64,000 nt of DNA from Paeniglutamicibacter cryotolerans. Lineage in GTDB: Bacteria > Actinomycetota > Actinomycetes > Actinomycetales > Micrococcaceae. The notes beneath the pieces were generated by a model. The model had not been told where the DNA came from, searched no databases, and saw only the letters and a program-made list of their open reading frames with translations. The stretch covers positions 310,001 through 374,000 of the forward strand of contig NZ_JACHVS010000002.1 in NCBI RefSeq assembly GCF_014190875.1, read 5' to 3'. Position numbers and translations under genes: made by a program. Below, in pieces: positions 1-8,314 of this stretch; position 1 is the stretch's first letter, and every line of letters starts with the position of its first letter.

Positions 1-1356
1 CAGACCCCCGATGTGCTCAAGGCGCAAGCCTCGCGCTGCATGGACTGCGGCATCCCGTTCTGCCACCAGGGCTGCCCGTTGGGCAACCTGATCCCGGAAT
101 GGAACGACCTGGCCTACAAGGGCCGCATGATTGATGCCGCCGAACGCCTGCATGCGACGAACAACTTCCCGGAGTTCACCGGGCGGCTCTGCCCGGCCCC
201 CTGCGAGTCTTCCTGCGTGCTGGGCATCAACCAGCCCGCGGTGACGATCAAGCAGATCGAGGTGTCCATCGCCGACACGGCTTTTGCGCAGGGATCGGTG
301 CACCCGGTGCTGCCGCAGCGGCACACCGACCAGACGATCGCCGTAGTCGGTTCCGGTCCCGCCGGACTGGCTGTGGCCCAGCAGCTGACCCGCGCCGGGC
401 ATACGGTTGCCGTCTACGAGCGCGATGACAAGATCGGCGGGCTGCTGCGCTACGGCATCCCGGACTTCAAGCTGGAGAAGGACCTGGTTGACCGGCGCGT
501 GGAGCAGATGCGGGCCGAGGGCACGCGCTTTAGGACCAACGTGGAGCTGGGCAAGGACATCTCCTGGGACCAGCTGCGCCGCCGCTTCGACGCGGTGGTG
601 GTGGCCACCGGCGCCACCGTGCCGCGTGAACTGCCGATCCCGGGCCGGGACCTGGCCGGGGTGCACCACGCGATGGACTACCTGGTGGCTTCCAACCGCC
701 TGGTCGCCGGGCTCGATGTCGCCGATCCGATCGACGCCGCCGGCAAGCACGTGGTGATCCTGGGCGGCGGAGATACCGGCGCCGATTGCATCGGCACCGC
801 CCATCGCCAACGCGCCGCCTCAGTCACCACGCTGGCCATCGGACACCAGCCGGGCCAGGAACGACCGGAACACCAGCCGTGGCCGATGTTCCCGAACCTG
901 TTCGAGGTTGCCAGCGCCCACGAGGAAGGCGGTGAGCGCACCTATCTGGCCTCCACGATCGAATTCACCGGGCAGGACGGCGTGCTCACCGGGCTGAAGG
1001 TGGCGCGGACCGGGTTCGTGGACGGGGCGCGTGTCCCGCTGCCGGGAACCGAGCGGATCATCGAAGCCGACCTGGTGCTGTTGGCCCTGGGCTTCACCGG
1101 CCCGGAGCCGGCTGGCCTCACCGAGCAGGTCGACATCGAGTTTGATGACCGGGGCAACGTCGCCCGCGATGGTTATTACATGACCAACACACCGGGGGTG
1201 TTCGCCGTCGGGGATGCCGGCCGCGGGCAGTCCCTGATCGTGTGGGCCATCGCCGAGGGGCGTTCCTGCGCCGCGGCAGTGGACAAATACCTGATGGGCG
1301 AAACTCGCCTTCCGGCCCCCGTCGCACCCGGCGACCGGGCCATCAGCATGCTGTGA
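1..1356 (+). CDS. gltD: Glutamate synthase small (beta) subunit, 5' end outside window
   Basis: Feeds electrons from NADPH through FAD and Fe-S centres to the large subunit GltB, which makes two glutamates from glutamine and 2-oxoglutarate; cytosolic, ammonium assimilation. The frame is already open at base 1, so the first few dozen residues (and presumably gltB) lie upstream. Visible in order: the Cys cluster CMDCGIPFCHQGCPLG and a second one, GRLCPAPCESSC (4Fe-4S ligands); an FAD dinucleotide fold VVGSGPAGLAV; an NADPH fold VILGGGDTGADC; and the C-terminal FAD motif GVFAVGDAGRGQSLIVW. All family hallmarks are intact. It ends 61 bp before pyk, in the same direction. Confidence 0.96.
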   Translation, partial: QTPDVLKAQASRCMDCGIPFCHQGCPLGNLIPEWNDLAYKGRMIDAAERLHATNNFPEFTGRLCPAPCESSCVLGINQPAVTIKQIEVSIADTAFAQGSVHPVLPQRHTDQTIAVVGSGPAGLAVAQQLTRAGHTVAVYERDDKIGGLLRYGIPDFKLEKDLVDRRVEQMRAEGTRFRTNVELGKDISWDQLRRRFDAVVVATGATVPRELPIPGRDLAGVHHAMDYLVASNRLVAGLDVADPIDAAGKHVVILGGGDTGADCIGTAHRQRAASVTTLAIGHQPGQERPEHQPWPMFPNLFEVASAHEEGGERTYLASTIEFTGQDGVLTGLKVARTGFVDGARVPLPGTERIIEADLVLLALGFTGPEPAGLTEQVDIEFDDRGNVARDGYYMTNTPGVFAVGDAGRGQSLIVWAIAEGRSCAAAVDKYLMGETRLPAPVAPGDRAISML

Positions 1357-1417
1357 CCGGTACGCCACGCTGGCGGCATCGGGACTCTAGAACGGAAAGG
1401 CGGATAGGCTGAAGCCT

Positions 1418-2947
1418 ATGAGACGCGCAAAAATCGTGGCCACTTTCGGCCCTGCGATCGGAACTTACGATAAGACCCTGGCAGTGCTTGCCGCCGGCGT
1501 GGATGTAGCACGCCTGAACATGAGCCACGGCGACCACTCGATGCATGCGGAGAACCTGGCCAATGTGCGCCAGGCTTCCGTTGAACTCGGTCGCCCCGTG
1601 GGCATCTTCGCCGACCTGCAGGGGCCCAAGATCCGGCTGGGCCGCTTCATCGACGACAACAAGCACATGCTTGCCGTCGGTGACACCTTCACCATCACCA
1701 TCGACGACGTGCTGGGCACCGGCGCGTTGTGCTCGACCACGTTCAAGGGCCTGCCGGCCGACGTGAATCGCGGTGACATCCTGCTGATCAATGACGGCAA
1801 GGTGGCGCTGCGGGCCACCGAGGTCACCACGACTTCGGTCATTACCGAGGTCGTGGTGGGCGGAGAGGTGTCCAACAACAAGGGCATCAACCTGCCCGGC
1901 GTTGCAGTCAACGTCCCGGCGCTGAGCGAGAAGGACGAGGATGACCTGCGCTGGGCCATCCGCGCGGGCGTCGACATGATCGCCCTGTCCTTCGTGCGCA
2001 ACGCGAGCGACATCTCCCGGGTCCACGAGATCATGGACGAGGAGGGCCGCCGGCTGCCGGTGATCGCCAAGATCGAGAAGCCGCAGGCGGTGGACGCGTT
2101 GGATGAGATCATCGACGCGTTCGACGCGATCATGGTTGCCCGTGGCGACCTGGGCGTTGAACTGCCGCTCGAAGAGGTCCCGCTGGTGCAGAAGCGCGCC
2201 ATCGAACTGGCCCGGCGCTGGGCCAAGCCGGTCATCGTCGCCACCCAGGTGCTCGAGTCGATGATCGAGTCCCCGACCCCGACTCGCGCCGAGGCCTCGG
2301 ACTGCGCCAACGCGGTGCTCGACGGAGCCGACGCCGTCATGCTCTCGGGCGAGACGTCGGTCGGAGCCTACCCGATCGAGACCGTGGAAACGATGGCCCG
2401 GATCATCGAATCCACCGAACGCCACGGCCTGGACCGGATCCCGGAACTGGGCACCCAGCCCAAGACCCGCGGCGGTGCCATCACCCGTGCGGCGGTGACC
2501 GTGGCGAACCAGCTCAACGCCAAATACATCGTGGCGTTCACGCAGTCCGGCGATTCGGCCCGGCGCCTCTCGCGCCTGCGCCCGAAGCTGCCGGTGCTGG
2601 CCTTCACCCCGTTGAAGCAGACCTACAACATCATGACGCTGATGTGGGGGATCCAGCCCCGTCTGGTCGAATTCGCCGACCATACGGACAAGATGACCGC
2701 CCAGGTGGACCGGGCGCTGCTGCAGGAGGGCCTGGCCGAGGTCAATGACCTGGTCGCGATCGCCGTCGGTTCCCCTCCGGGACAGTCCGGTTCGACGAAC
2801 ACGCTGCGCATCCACCGGGTCGGCGACCTGGCCGATGCCGGTCAGCTGGTCGAGGGCAAGTCTGTGCCCGCCCGCGAAAAGGTCGGCCCGTGGCGCACCA
2901 CCGACCAGGAGGCCACCGAGGCAGCCGCGAAGGCCAACGGAAACTAG
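1418..2947 (+). CDS. pyk: Pyruvate kinase
   Basis: Last step of glycolysis: phosphoenolpyruvate + ADP to pyruvate + ATP, cytosolic. 509 residues, slightly longer than the usual 470-480 because of a charged tail after the C-terminal domain. The start MRRAKIVATFGPA is the classic pyruvate kinase N-terminus, so the ATG at 1418 is secure although the Shine-Dalgarno is weak. Key motifs: NMSHGDH near residue 34, FADLQGPKIR (substrate and metal site), VIAKIEKPQAVDALDEI containing the catalytic lysine, MVARGDLGVELPLEEVPLVQ, and MLSGETSVGAYPIETV. Followed directly by a strong hairpin terminator. Confidence 0.97.
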   Translation: MRRAKIVATFGPAIGTYDKTLAVLAAGVDVARLNMSHGDHSMHAENLANVRQASVELGRPVGIFADLQGPKIRLGRFIDDNKHMLAVGDTFTITIDDVLGTGALCSTTFKGLPADVNRGDILLINDGKVALRATEVTTTSVITEVVVGGEVSNNKGINLPGVAVNVPALSEKDEDDLRWAIRAGVDMIALSFVRNASDISRVHEIMDEEGRRLPVIAKIEKPQAVDALDEIIDAFDAIMVARGDLGVELPLEEVPLVQKRAIELARRWAKPVIVATQVLESMIESPTPTRAEASDCANAVLDGADAVMLSGETSVGAYPIETVETMARIIESTERHGLDRIPELGTQPKTRGGAITRAAVTVANQLNAKYIVAFTQSGDSARRLSRLRPKLPVLAFTPLKQTYNIMTLMWGIQPRLVEFADHTDKMTAQVDRALLQEGLAEVNDLVAIAVGSPPGQSGSTNTLRIHRVGDLADAGQLVEGKSVPAREKVGPWRTTDQEATEAAAKANGN

Positions 2948-2977
2948 CACCGAACCCGGGGGGACCCGGGATACGCC

Positions 2978-3024
2978 GAAGGGCGGCACTCCCAGTATGG
3001 GGGGTGCCGCCCTTCGGGGTTTGG
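2978..3024. terminator. Hairpin terminator between convergent pyk and ANTAR regulator
   Basis: A near-perfect stem (CGAAGGGCGGCACTCCC pairing with its complement up to 3016) with a loop of about 7 nt, followed by GGGGTTT on the + strand. It lies between the 3' ends of two convergent genes, so it probably serves both strands. Confidence 0.85.
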
Positions 3025-3034
3025 CTGGATGTGG

Positions 3035-3655
3035 CTATTTGACCTGGTCGATGACCGTCTCGGCCACCTCGCGCATCGAGAGCCGGCGGTCCATCGAGGT
3101 CTTCTGGATCCAGCGGAAGGCCTCGGGCTCGGTCAGGCCCATCTTGGTGGTCAGCAGCGACTTGGCGCGCTCCACCAGCTTGCGGGTCGCAAACTGCTCC
3201 TGCAGGTCCCCGACCTCCTTTTCCAGGGCGACGAGCTGGTCGTGGCGGGACATGGCGATCTCGATGGCCGGGACCAGGTCGGCCGGGGTGAACGGCTTGA
3301 CCACATAGGCCATGGCGCCGGCCTCGCGGGCGCGGTCGACCAGTTCCTTCTGGCTGAAGGCGGTCAACAGCACCACCGGGGCGATGCGTTCCTTGGTAAT
3401 GGTCTCCGCTGCCGTGATCCCGTCCATGACCGGCATCTTCACGTCCATCAGGACCAGGTCCGGCTTCAGCTCGCGGGCCAGCGCCAGCGCCTTCTCCCCG
3501 TTGTCCGCCTCGCCGACCACGTCATAGCCCTCACCGCGCAGGATTTCGACGATATCCAGGCGGATCAGTGTCTCGTCCTCCGCGACGACGACGCGGCGGG
3601 GGACCGGGCCGGGTGCCGGCGCTGGAACCGGAGTGATCTGGGGAAGTTCAGTCAT
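3035..3655 (-). CDS. pdtaR: ANTAR-domain response regulator (PdtaR-like)
   Basis: Cytosolic two-component response regulator whose output binds RNA hairpins and acts by antitermination, as known for PdtaR (Rv1626) in mycobacteria. 206 residues. A Pro/Ala-rich lead of about 20 residues precedes the REC domain (acidic pocket AEDE, phospho-acceptor Asp in LVLMDVKMP, conserved Lys in YVVKPF). A helical linker follows, then a C-terminal ANTAR domain with RKLVERAKSLLTTKMGLTE and EAFRWIQKTSMD. No histidine kinase is adjacent; PdtaS-type kinases are usually encoded elsewhere. The PdtaR assignment rests on domain order and sequence style. Confidence 0.9.
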   Translation of the reverse strand: MTELPQITPVPAPAPGPVPRRVVVAEDETLIRLDIVEILRGEGYDVVGEADNGEKALALARELKPDLVLMDVKMPVMDGITAAETITKERIAPVVLLTAFSQKELVDRAREAGAMAYVVKPFTPADLVPAIEIAMSRHDQLVALEKEVGDLQEQFATRKLVERAKSLLTTKMGLTEPEAFRWIQKTSMDRRLSMREVAETVIDQVK

Positions 3656-3903
3656 GGGGGCTGCTCCTGGAATCCCGGTGGTGCCCGGGTCGACAAAGGG
3701 TGGTTCTCAGCCAAGCCTAGTATGTCCGTCCCCGTAAACGGGGAGTGATCCGCCCAGCGCTGAAGGGATTTTCGACTCAGTTGCCGGGATCGCTCCGGAT
3801 GGTTCGCGCATCGGGTCCGGCTCTGCTCGTTCACCGTGCGTTCACCGGCGGATGCGACGATGTCATCCATGAGTTCCTCCCCGTCCCTGAAACGTTCGGG
3901 CCG

Positions 3904-5178
3904 TTGAGCACAGCCACCCCCGAACCGGCGCTGCGGCGTTCCCTCGGCACCGGGGATGCGGTGCTGATCGGCCTCGGATCGATGATCGGTGCGGGCATCT
4001 TTGCCGCTTTCGCCCCGGCTGCCGCCGCTGCGGGGACCGGGCTGTTGCTGGGCCTGTGCATTACCGGCATCGTCGCGTTCTGCAATGCAGCATGCTCGGC
4101 CCAGCTCGCTGCCCGCTACCCGAGCTCCGGTGGGACCTACCTCTACGGGCGTAAAAGGCTGGGGCCGTGGCCCGGTTTCCTGGCCGGCTGGGGTTTCCTG
4201 ATTGGCAAGACGGCAAGTTGCGCCGCGATGGCCCTGGTCTTCTCCGCCTATGTAGCGCCGCCGGGCTGGGATAAGCCCGTGGCTCTGGCCGCCGTGGTGG
4301 TCCTCGCGGGGGTGAACTGCTTCGGTGTGACCCGGACCGCGGCAATGAACCGGGTCATTGTGGTGTTCGTCTTGCTGGTGCTCGGGTTGGTCCTGGCGGC
4401 CGGGTTGGTGGCGGTGAACTCCGGTAGGGGAGCAGTACCTCAGCTTGAATCGCCGGGCCCCGGGGTCCATGGAATCCTGCAGTCGGCGGGGTTGCTCTTC
4501 TTCGCCTTTGCTGGATATGCGCGCATCGCGACCCTGGGAGAGGAAGTCAGGAATCCTCGCCGGACCATCCCGCGGGCGATCATGATCGCGCTGGGCGTCA
4601 CCTTGTTGCTGTACGCGCTGGTGGCCGTCGTGCTGCTGACTGTGCTGGGGCCCGCGGTGTTGGCATCTTCCACCGAGCCGCTGGTCCGGCTGGTGGTTGC
4701 CGGGGGATGGGGCTGGGCAGGCCCGATCGTGCGGATCGGTGCCGCGGCCGCCGTTTTGGGTGCGTTGCTTGCCCTGTTTGCCGGTATCGGACGCACCGCC
4801 CTGGCCATGGGCCGCCACGATGACCTTCCCCGGTTCCTGGCGCGGGTGGACCCGAAATACCGGGTGCCCCGCAACGCCGAGATCCTGGTGGCAGTGGTGG
4901 TGTGTTTTCTGGTGTCGGCCGTTGATCTGCGTGGGGCCATCGGCTTCTCCTCGTTCGGGGTTCTGGTCTACTGCGTCATTGCCAATGTCTCGGCATTGAC
5001 GCAGCCGGTGGGGGAGCGGATTTATCCCCGGATCGTGGCGGTGCTTGGTGCCATTGGGTGTCTCACGCTGGTGGCCACGTTGCCACGGCCCTCCATTGCC
5101 GCCGGCATCGTGGTGTTGGTGGTGGGCGTCGTATACCGGCTGATTCAGTTGTGCGCACTGGCTGGAAAGCCTTCCTGA
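3904..5178 (+). CDS. APC-superfamily amino acid permease
   Basis: Inner-membrane amino acid/polyamine/organocation transporter of about 12 TM segments; the substrate cannot be told from sequence. The start is uncertain: the frame is open back to a GTG at 3745, but the 50 residues from there look non-coding. The TTG at 3904 gives MSTATPEPALRRSLGTGDAV, the normal spacing before the first TM helix and its GSMIGAGIF motif (the APC helix-1 substrate loop); no clear Shine-Dalgarno precedes it. From this start the protein has 424 residues. An overlapping 12-codon ATG frame (3869-3907) ends exactly across this TTG. SSGGTYLYGRKRLG and GEEVRNPRRTIPRAI are further family signatures. Confidence 0.85.
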   Translation: MSTATPEPALRRSLGTGDAVLIGLGSMIGAGIFAAFAPAAAAAGTGLLLGLCITGIVAFCNAACSAQLAARYPSSGGTYLYGRKRLGPWPGFLAGWGFLIGKTASCAAMALVFSAYVAPPGWDKPVALAAVVVLAGVNCFGVTRTAAMNRVIVVFVLLVLGLVLAAGLVAVNSGRGAVPQLESPGPGVHGILQSAGLLFFAFAGYARIATLGEEVRNPRRTIPRAIMIALGVTLLLYALVAVVLLTVLGPAVLASSTEPLVRLVVAGGWGWAGPIVRIGAAAAVLGALLALFAGIGRTALAMGRHDDLPRFLARVDPKYRVPRNAEILVAVVVCFLVSAVDLRGAIGFSSFGVLVYCVIANVSALTQPVGERIYPRIVAVLGAIGCLTLVATLPRPSIAAGIVVLVVGVVYRLIQLCALAGKPS

Positions 5179-5361
5179 CCTCGGGTGAAGAGCCGTGGAT
5201 TGCCGTGGTGACAATAAGCAGGAGACCGCGCCGCGCGGCTCCATGGTGGTGATTTCTCAATATCGACCCGTGACATGTAAAGTTATGTACCGCACCGGGA
5301 CGAAGAATATTCGTCATGGTGCCGACTTCCGTCAGGCCTCGGCCTAGCGGACGTTGTGCCC

Positions 5362-5442
5362 GCCCAAGTGGCGGAATGGTAGACGCGCTGCACTCAAAAT
5401 GCAGTATCGAAAGGTGTGTGGGTTCGAGTCCCACCTTGGGCA
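5362..5442 (+). tRNA. tRNA-Leu(CAA)
   Basis: The acceptor stem GCCCAAG pairs with CTTGGGC, with discriminator A at 5442. The anticodon arm has stem CTGCA/TGCAG enclosing the 7-nt loop CTCAAAA, giving anticodon CAA (reads UUG, leucine). There is a long variable arm, as expected for tRNA-Leu, and the T arm contains GGTTCGAGTCC. The CCA tail is not encoded. It marks the border between conserved genes and the accessory zone. Confidence 0.95.
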
Positions 5443-5447
5443 CAACC

Positions 5448-5495
5448 GGTCCCGATCCCTTATTTGATAAGGGGTCGGGACCTGCTTTCGTTTAA
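5448..5495 (+). terminator. Rho-independent terminator after tRNA-Leu
   Basis: Inverted repeat of about 14 bp with one imperfect pair (GGTCCCGATCCCTTAT against ATAAGGGGTCGGGACC), loop about 3-5 nt, ending at 5482 and followed by the T-rich stretch TGCTTTCGTTT. Confidence 0.8.
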
Positions 5496-5839
5496 GCGGC
5501 AGGGTCTGTGTTTGGCAGCACCCCTGGACACCTCGGCCGCACCATCACAGGGTTCCGCCTTATTAGGGGAAAAGCGGCTTCTGTTTCGGCAGCCCCGGAC
5601 AAGCCCTCCAGCCGGCGCCGTACACCCCAGGAAATGACCGCGTTCAGCCGGGCCCATTCCATCAACTTCGTTCCTTGAAAGTGCCGGTGCTTCCTGGCCG
5701 TGCGCCAACGGGAACCCGAACCCCTGTGCGAGGTGTTCCTCCGGATCTTGAACCGGGGGATAGCATCTGTGCCGCAGCCCGGGAAACCGGCATCGGGAGA
5801 ATCCAAGGTGAAGGCCGAGATCTGGAACTTCTTGTGGGC
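5496..5839. other. No gene recognised between tRNA-Leu and the amidohydrolase repeats
   Basis: About 340 bp. Open frames on both strands (for example 5492-5806 on the minus strand) have no recognisable motif and no Shine-Dalgarno. A second copy of the tRNA 3' end, which would mark an attachment site, was not seen here. Probably spacer or decayed sequence. Confidence 0.4.
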
Positions 5840-5907
5840 CCCATTTCACGAGCACTTTCCATGGGTATCGGCGCACGCACCCCATTTCGCGAGCACTTTT
5901 CATGAGT
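5840..5907 (+). repeat. Two 27-bp direct repeats, 41 bp apart, upstream of amidohydrolase
   Basis: Copy 1 at 5840-5866 and copy 2 at 5881-5907 match at 24 of 27 positions; both begin CCCATTTC and share CGAGCACTTT and CATG. They lie 88 and 47 bp before the amidohydrolase start at 5955. Spacing of 41 bp is close to four helical turns, compatible with a dimeric regulator on one face of the DNA (inference). Confidence 0.55.
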
Positions 5908-5954
5908 CTCGTCGCGGTCTTGCAGGGCTGAGGGTCGGTGGGGAAAATGGGTGC

Positions 5955-7163
5955 ATGCATGCTATTCGGGTTCGCCATGCCTACGACGGTGAGTCGTTTA
6001 TGGCTGCCGGCGCAACAGTCTTGATCGAAGGCGGATTGATCATCGGCGTTGAGTCCTACGAGTTTCCGATCCCCGGGTTTTGCGAGGTGACGCACCACGA
6101 AGGGACGTTGTTGCCGGGTCTGATTGACGCCCATACCCATCTCGTCACAGACAGCGGGGTCTCAGCCTTGGGCCGGGTCGCAGGCTTCTCCGACGAGGAG
6201 ATCGAGCAGGTTATCTCCACCGCGTTGCACGATCAACTCATGGCGGGTGTGACGACGGTACGCGATCTGGGGGATCGGAGATTTTGCGTCCTCGAGCGCC
6301 GGGATCGGCAGCTGTCGGCCCCCGTGATCGAGCCTCAGATCGTTGCTTCCGGGCCGCCGTTGACAAGTACGAACGGGCACTGTCACTTCCTAGGGGGCGA
6401 GGTTTCCGGGACCGAGGAGATCATCAGGGCGGTAGCAGAACGGGCGGAACGGGGGGCCGACATCATCAAGGTGATGGCCTCGGGCGGTGTCAACACTCCG
6501 GGCACCGATGCGATGCTTACCCAGTTCACCGCCGATGAGCTGCAGCTGATCGTTGACAGTGCCCACGCGGCCGGTGTGCCGGTAACGGCGCATGCGCATG
6601 GAACTCCCGCGGTGGAGCAGGCACTCTCGGCCGGGGTCGATGGGATAGAGCATTGCTCTTGCGTCACCGCCCGCGGTTTCGGACAGGTCAGCGAAGAGAC
6701 GCTCGCGGCTCTTGCGCGGAGCCGCATCGCGGTGTGTCCCACCCTCGGCTTGGACACACATCTGATGAAAAACTCGCCGCCGGAGGTACGGGCTATGCTG
6801 GCGAGGATCGGAATGACGGCTGAGGAGATCCTGCAGGTCAGGTCCGACTTTGTCGGCCGGCTGTACCGTAGCGGAGTGCGCCTGGTGTCCGGGGCCGACT
6901 CCGGCATCGGGCCGGCAAAACGCCACGGAGTACTCCCGTACGCAGTATGCGAGCTTGTCACCGCTGGCCTAAGCGTCGCCGAGGCCTTGGCTACGGCGAC
7001 TTCGGGTGCGGCGGATGCATGTGGGGTCGGCGCAGGCAAGGGACGGCTCGCCGCCGGCTGCGACGCCGATCTTCTTGTCGTCGCCGGTGATCTTGAGACT
7101 GATGTGACTGCGTTGCATCGACTTCGATATGTGTTGCTACGCGGACTACCAGTCAGTATTTGA
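5955..7163 (+). CDS. Metal-dependent amidohydrolase (imidazolonepropionase-like)
   Basis: Cytosolic amidohydrolase-superfamily enzyme of the group that includes imidazolonepropionase-related and Xaa-Pro dipeptidase-type (prolidase-like) hydrolases; substrate unknown. From ATG 5955 it has 402 residues, the usual length; the frame stays open further upstream, but that part crosses the direct repeats and lacks motifs. Metal ligands visible: LIDAHTHLV (HxH), IIKVMASGG (Lys that is carboxylated in the family), VTAHAHG and GIEHCS (two His), and VSGADSGIG (catalytic Asp). All are present, so the enzyme should be active. It stands alone between the tRNA and the mobile block. Confidence 0.88.
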   Translation: MHAIRVRHAYDGESFMAAGATVLIEGGLIIGVESYEFPIPGFCEVTHHEGTLLPGLIDAHTHLVTDSGVSALGRVAGFSDEEIEQVISTALHDQLMAGVTTVRDLGDRRFCVLERRDRQLSAPVIEPQIVASGPPLTSTNGHCHFLGGEVSGTEEIIRAVAERAERGADIIKVMASGGVNTPGTDAMLTQFTADELQLIVDSAHAAGVPVTAHAHGTPAVEQALSAGVDGIEHCSCVTARGFGQVSEETLAALARSRIAVCPTLGLDTHLMKNSPPEVRAMLARIGMTAEEILQVRSDFVGRLYRSGVRLVSGADSGIGPAKRHGVLPYAVCELVTAGLSVAEALATATSGAADACGVGAGKGRLAAGCDADLLVVAGDLETDVTALHRLRYVLLRGLPVSI

Positions 7164-7463
7164 CCGAACACAACACCGGTCGGCTGACCGGCTCTTCGTC
7201 ATCAGGCATGGACGGAGGGTTTGATCCGATACGGGCGGACAGCCGCTGGCACCGAACAGATTGCGCAATCCATGGTTTTGGAAGTTCCCAAACCTGCAAG
7301 CAATCCTGCGTGTTAGCTCAATCGTCTTGGTGCGGTGTGGGTTGCGTCCCCTGGAGTGGTGTATTTTCCCTAGTCAGCGAGTTGCCCGCTTAAAGTAGCG
7401 AGCCACCGTGCGAAAGTCAGTGAGTACCGATCAAAGCAACTCACAGAAAGACATAAACACACG

Positions 7464-8230
7464 ATGGCTCTAGACCGGTCTGCCCTGCTTGACCTGCTGG
7501 GACAACTCAAACAAACCGATGTCCCGGACCGGATCCGCACCGCGACCGAAACCCTCTACCAACAACTCATCGAGGCCGAAGCCACCGCCTTCATCGGTGC
7601 CGCCCCGTTCGAGCGCTCCAGCGACCGCACCACCCAACGCAACGGCACCCGCCCCCGCACCCTGACCACCACTGCCGGGGACCTGAATCTGAAGATCCCC
7701 AAGCTGCGCCACGGCTCCTTCTTCCCCGGCCTGCTTGAACGGCACCGGCGCGTGGACCAGGCCCTTTACGCGGTGGTGATGGAGGCGTACCTGCATGGGG
7801 TTTCCACCCGTAAGGTCGAGATCAAAGTCAAGGCCCTGGGTGCCGATACCGGAATTTCCAAGTCCGAGGTCTCGCGGATCTGCGTGGACCTGGACCACGA
7901 GGTCGGCGCGTTCCGGGACCGGGACCTCTCGGCCCTGGATTTCCCGTATGTGTTCCTGGATGCCACCTACTGCAAGGCCAGGGTGAATCACCGGGTGGTG
8001 TCCCAGGCGGTCGTGGTGGCCTTCGGCGTCGCCGCGGACGGGCGGCGGGAGGTGCTGGGCTTCGACGTCGGTGACAGTGAGAGCACGCAAGTCCTGGACC
8101 GCGTTCCTGCGCTCGCTCAAGACCCGCGGACTGGGCGGGGTGAAGCTGGTGATCTCCGATGCGCACGCGGGGCTCAAGACGGCCATCGCCACCGTTTTCC
8201 AGGGCGCCTCATGGCAGCGGTGTCGGGTGC
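7464..8230 (+). pseudogene. IS256-family (mutator-type) transposase, 3' end lost, copy A
   Basis: Starts MALDRSALLDLLGQL and follows the IS256/MULE transposase through YVFLDATYCKARV (first catalytic Asp) and, in the +1 frame, LVISDAHAGLK (second Asp) and CRVHY. The reading frame slips at about 8088-8092: frame 1 runs to GDSESTQ, then the match continues as SWTAFLRSLKTRG one base later. At 8231 the gene is cut by the RIT end, removing the last third including the catalytic Glu, so it is non-functional. The upstream region 7337-7463 is the IS left end. The truncated frame reads on into the recombinase element without meaning. Confidence 0.9.
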
Positions 8231-8314
8231 ATTATGCCGATGTCCGGATTATGCCGATATCACCGGTGGTGCCCTTATTCCGTGCGGGTTCCGGCGAATT
8301 GATGTCGGCATAAT
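8231..8314 (+). repeat. Left terminal repeat of RIT element (84 bp)
   Basis: Perfect inverted copy of 11491-11574. It contains three copies of a 14-bp motif: ATTATGCCGATGTC (8231-8244), ATTATGCCGATATC (8248-8261) and, inverted, GATGTCGGCATAAT (8301-8314). These look like recombinase binding sites. The stop codon of the last recombinase gene starts at the final base of the repeat. Confidence 0.85.

Noticed and set aside
1343..2989. 548-codon minus-strand frame opposite pyk
   Set aside because: Mirror of a strongly supported gene in GC-rich codons; His/Asp/Gly/Arg-rich with no motif.
3652..5244. 530-codon minus-strand frame opposite the APC permease
   Set aside because: Antisense shadow, low-complexity His/Gln/Arg sequence, no ribosome site.
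5299..5315. GACGAA-GAATA-TTCGTC hairpin upstream of tRNA-Leu
   Set aside because: Six-base arms are too short to call an operator without comparative support.
8231..8314. Repeated ATTATGCC motifs as a CRISPR-like array
   Set aside because: Only three copies, mixed orientation and unequal spacing; they coincide with recombinase element ends.
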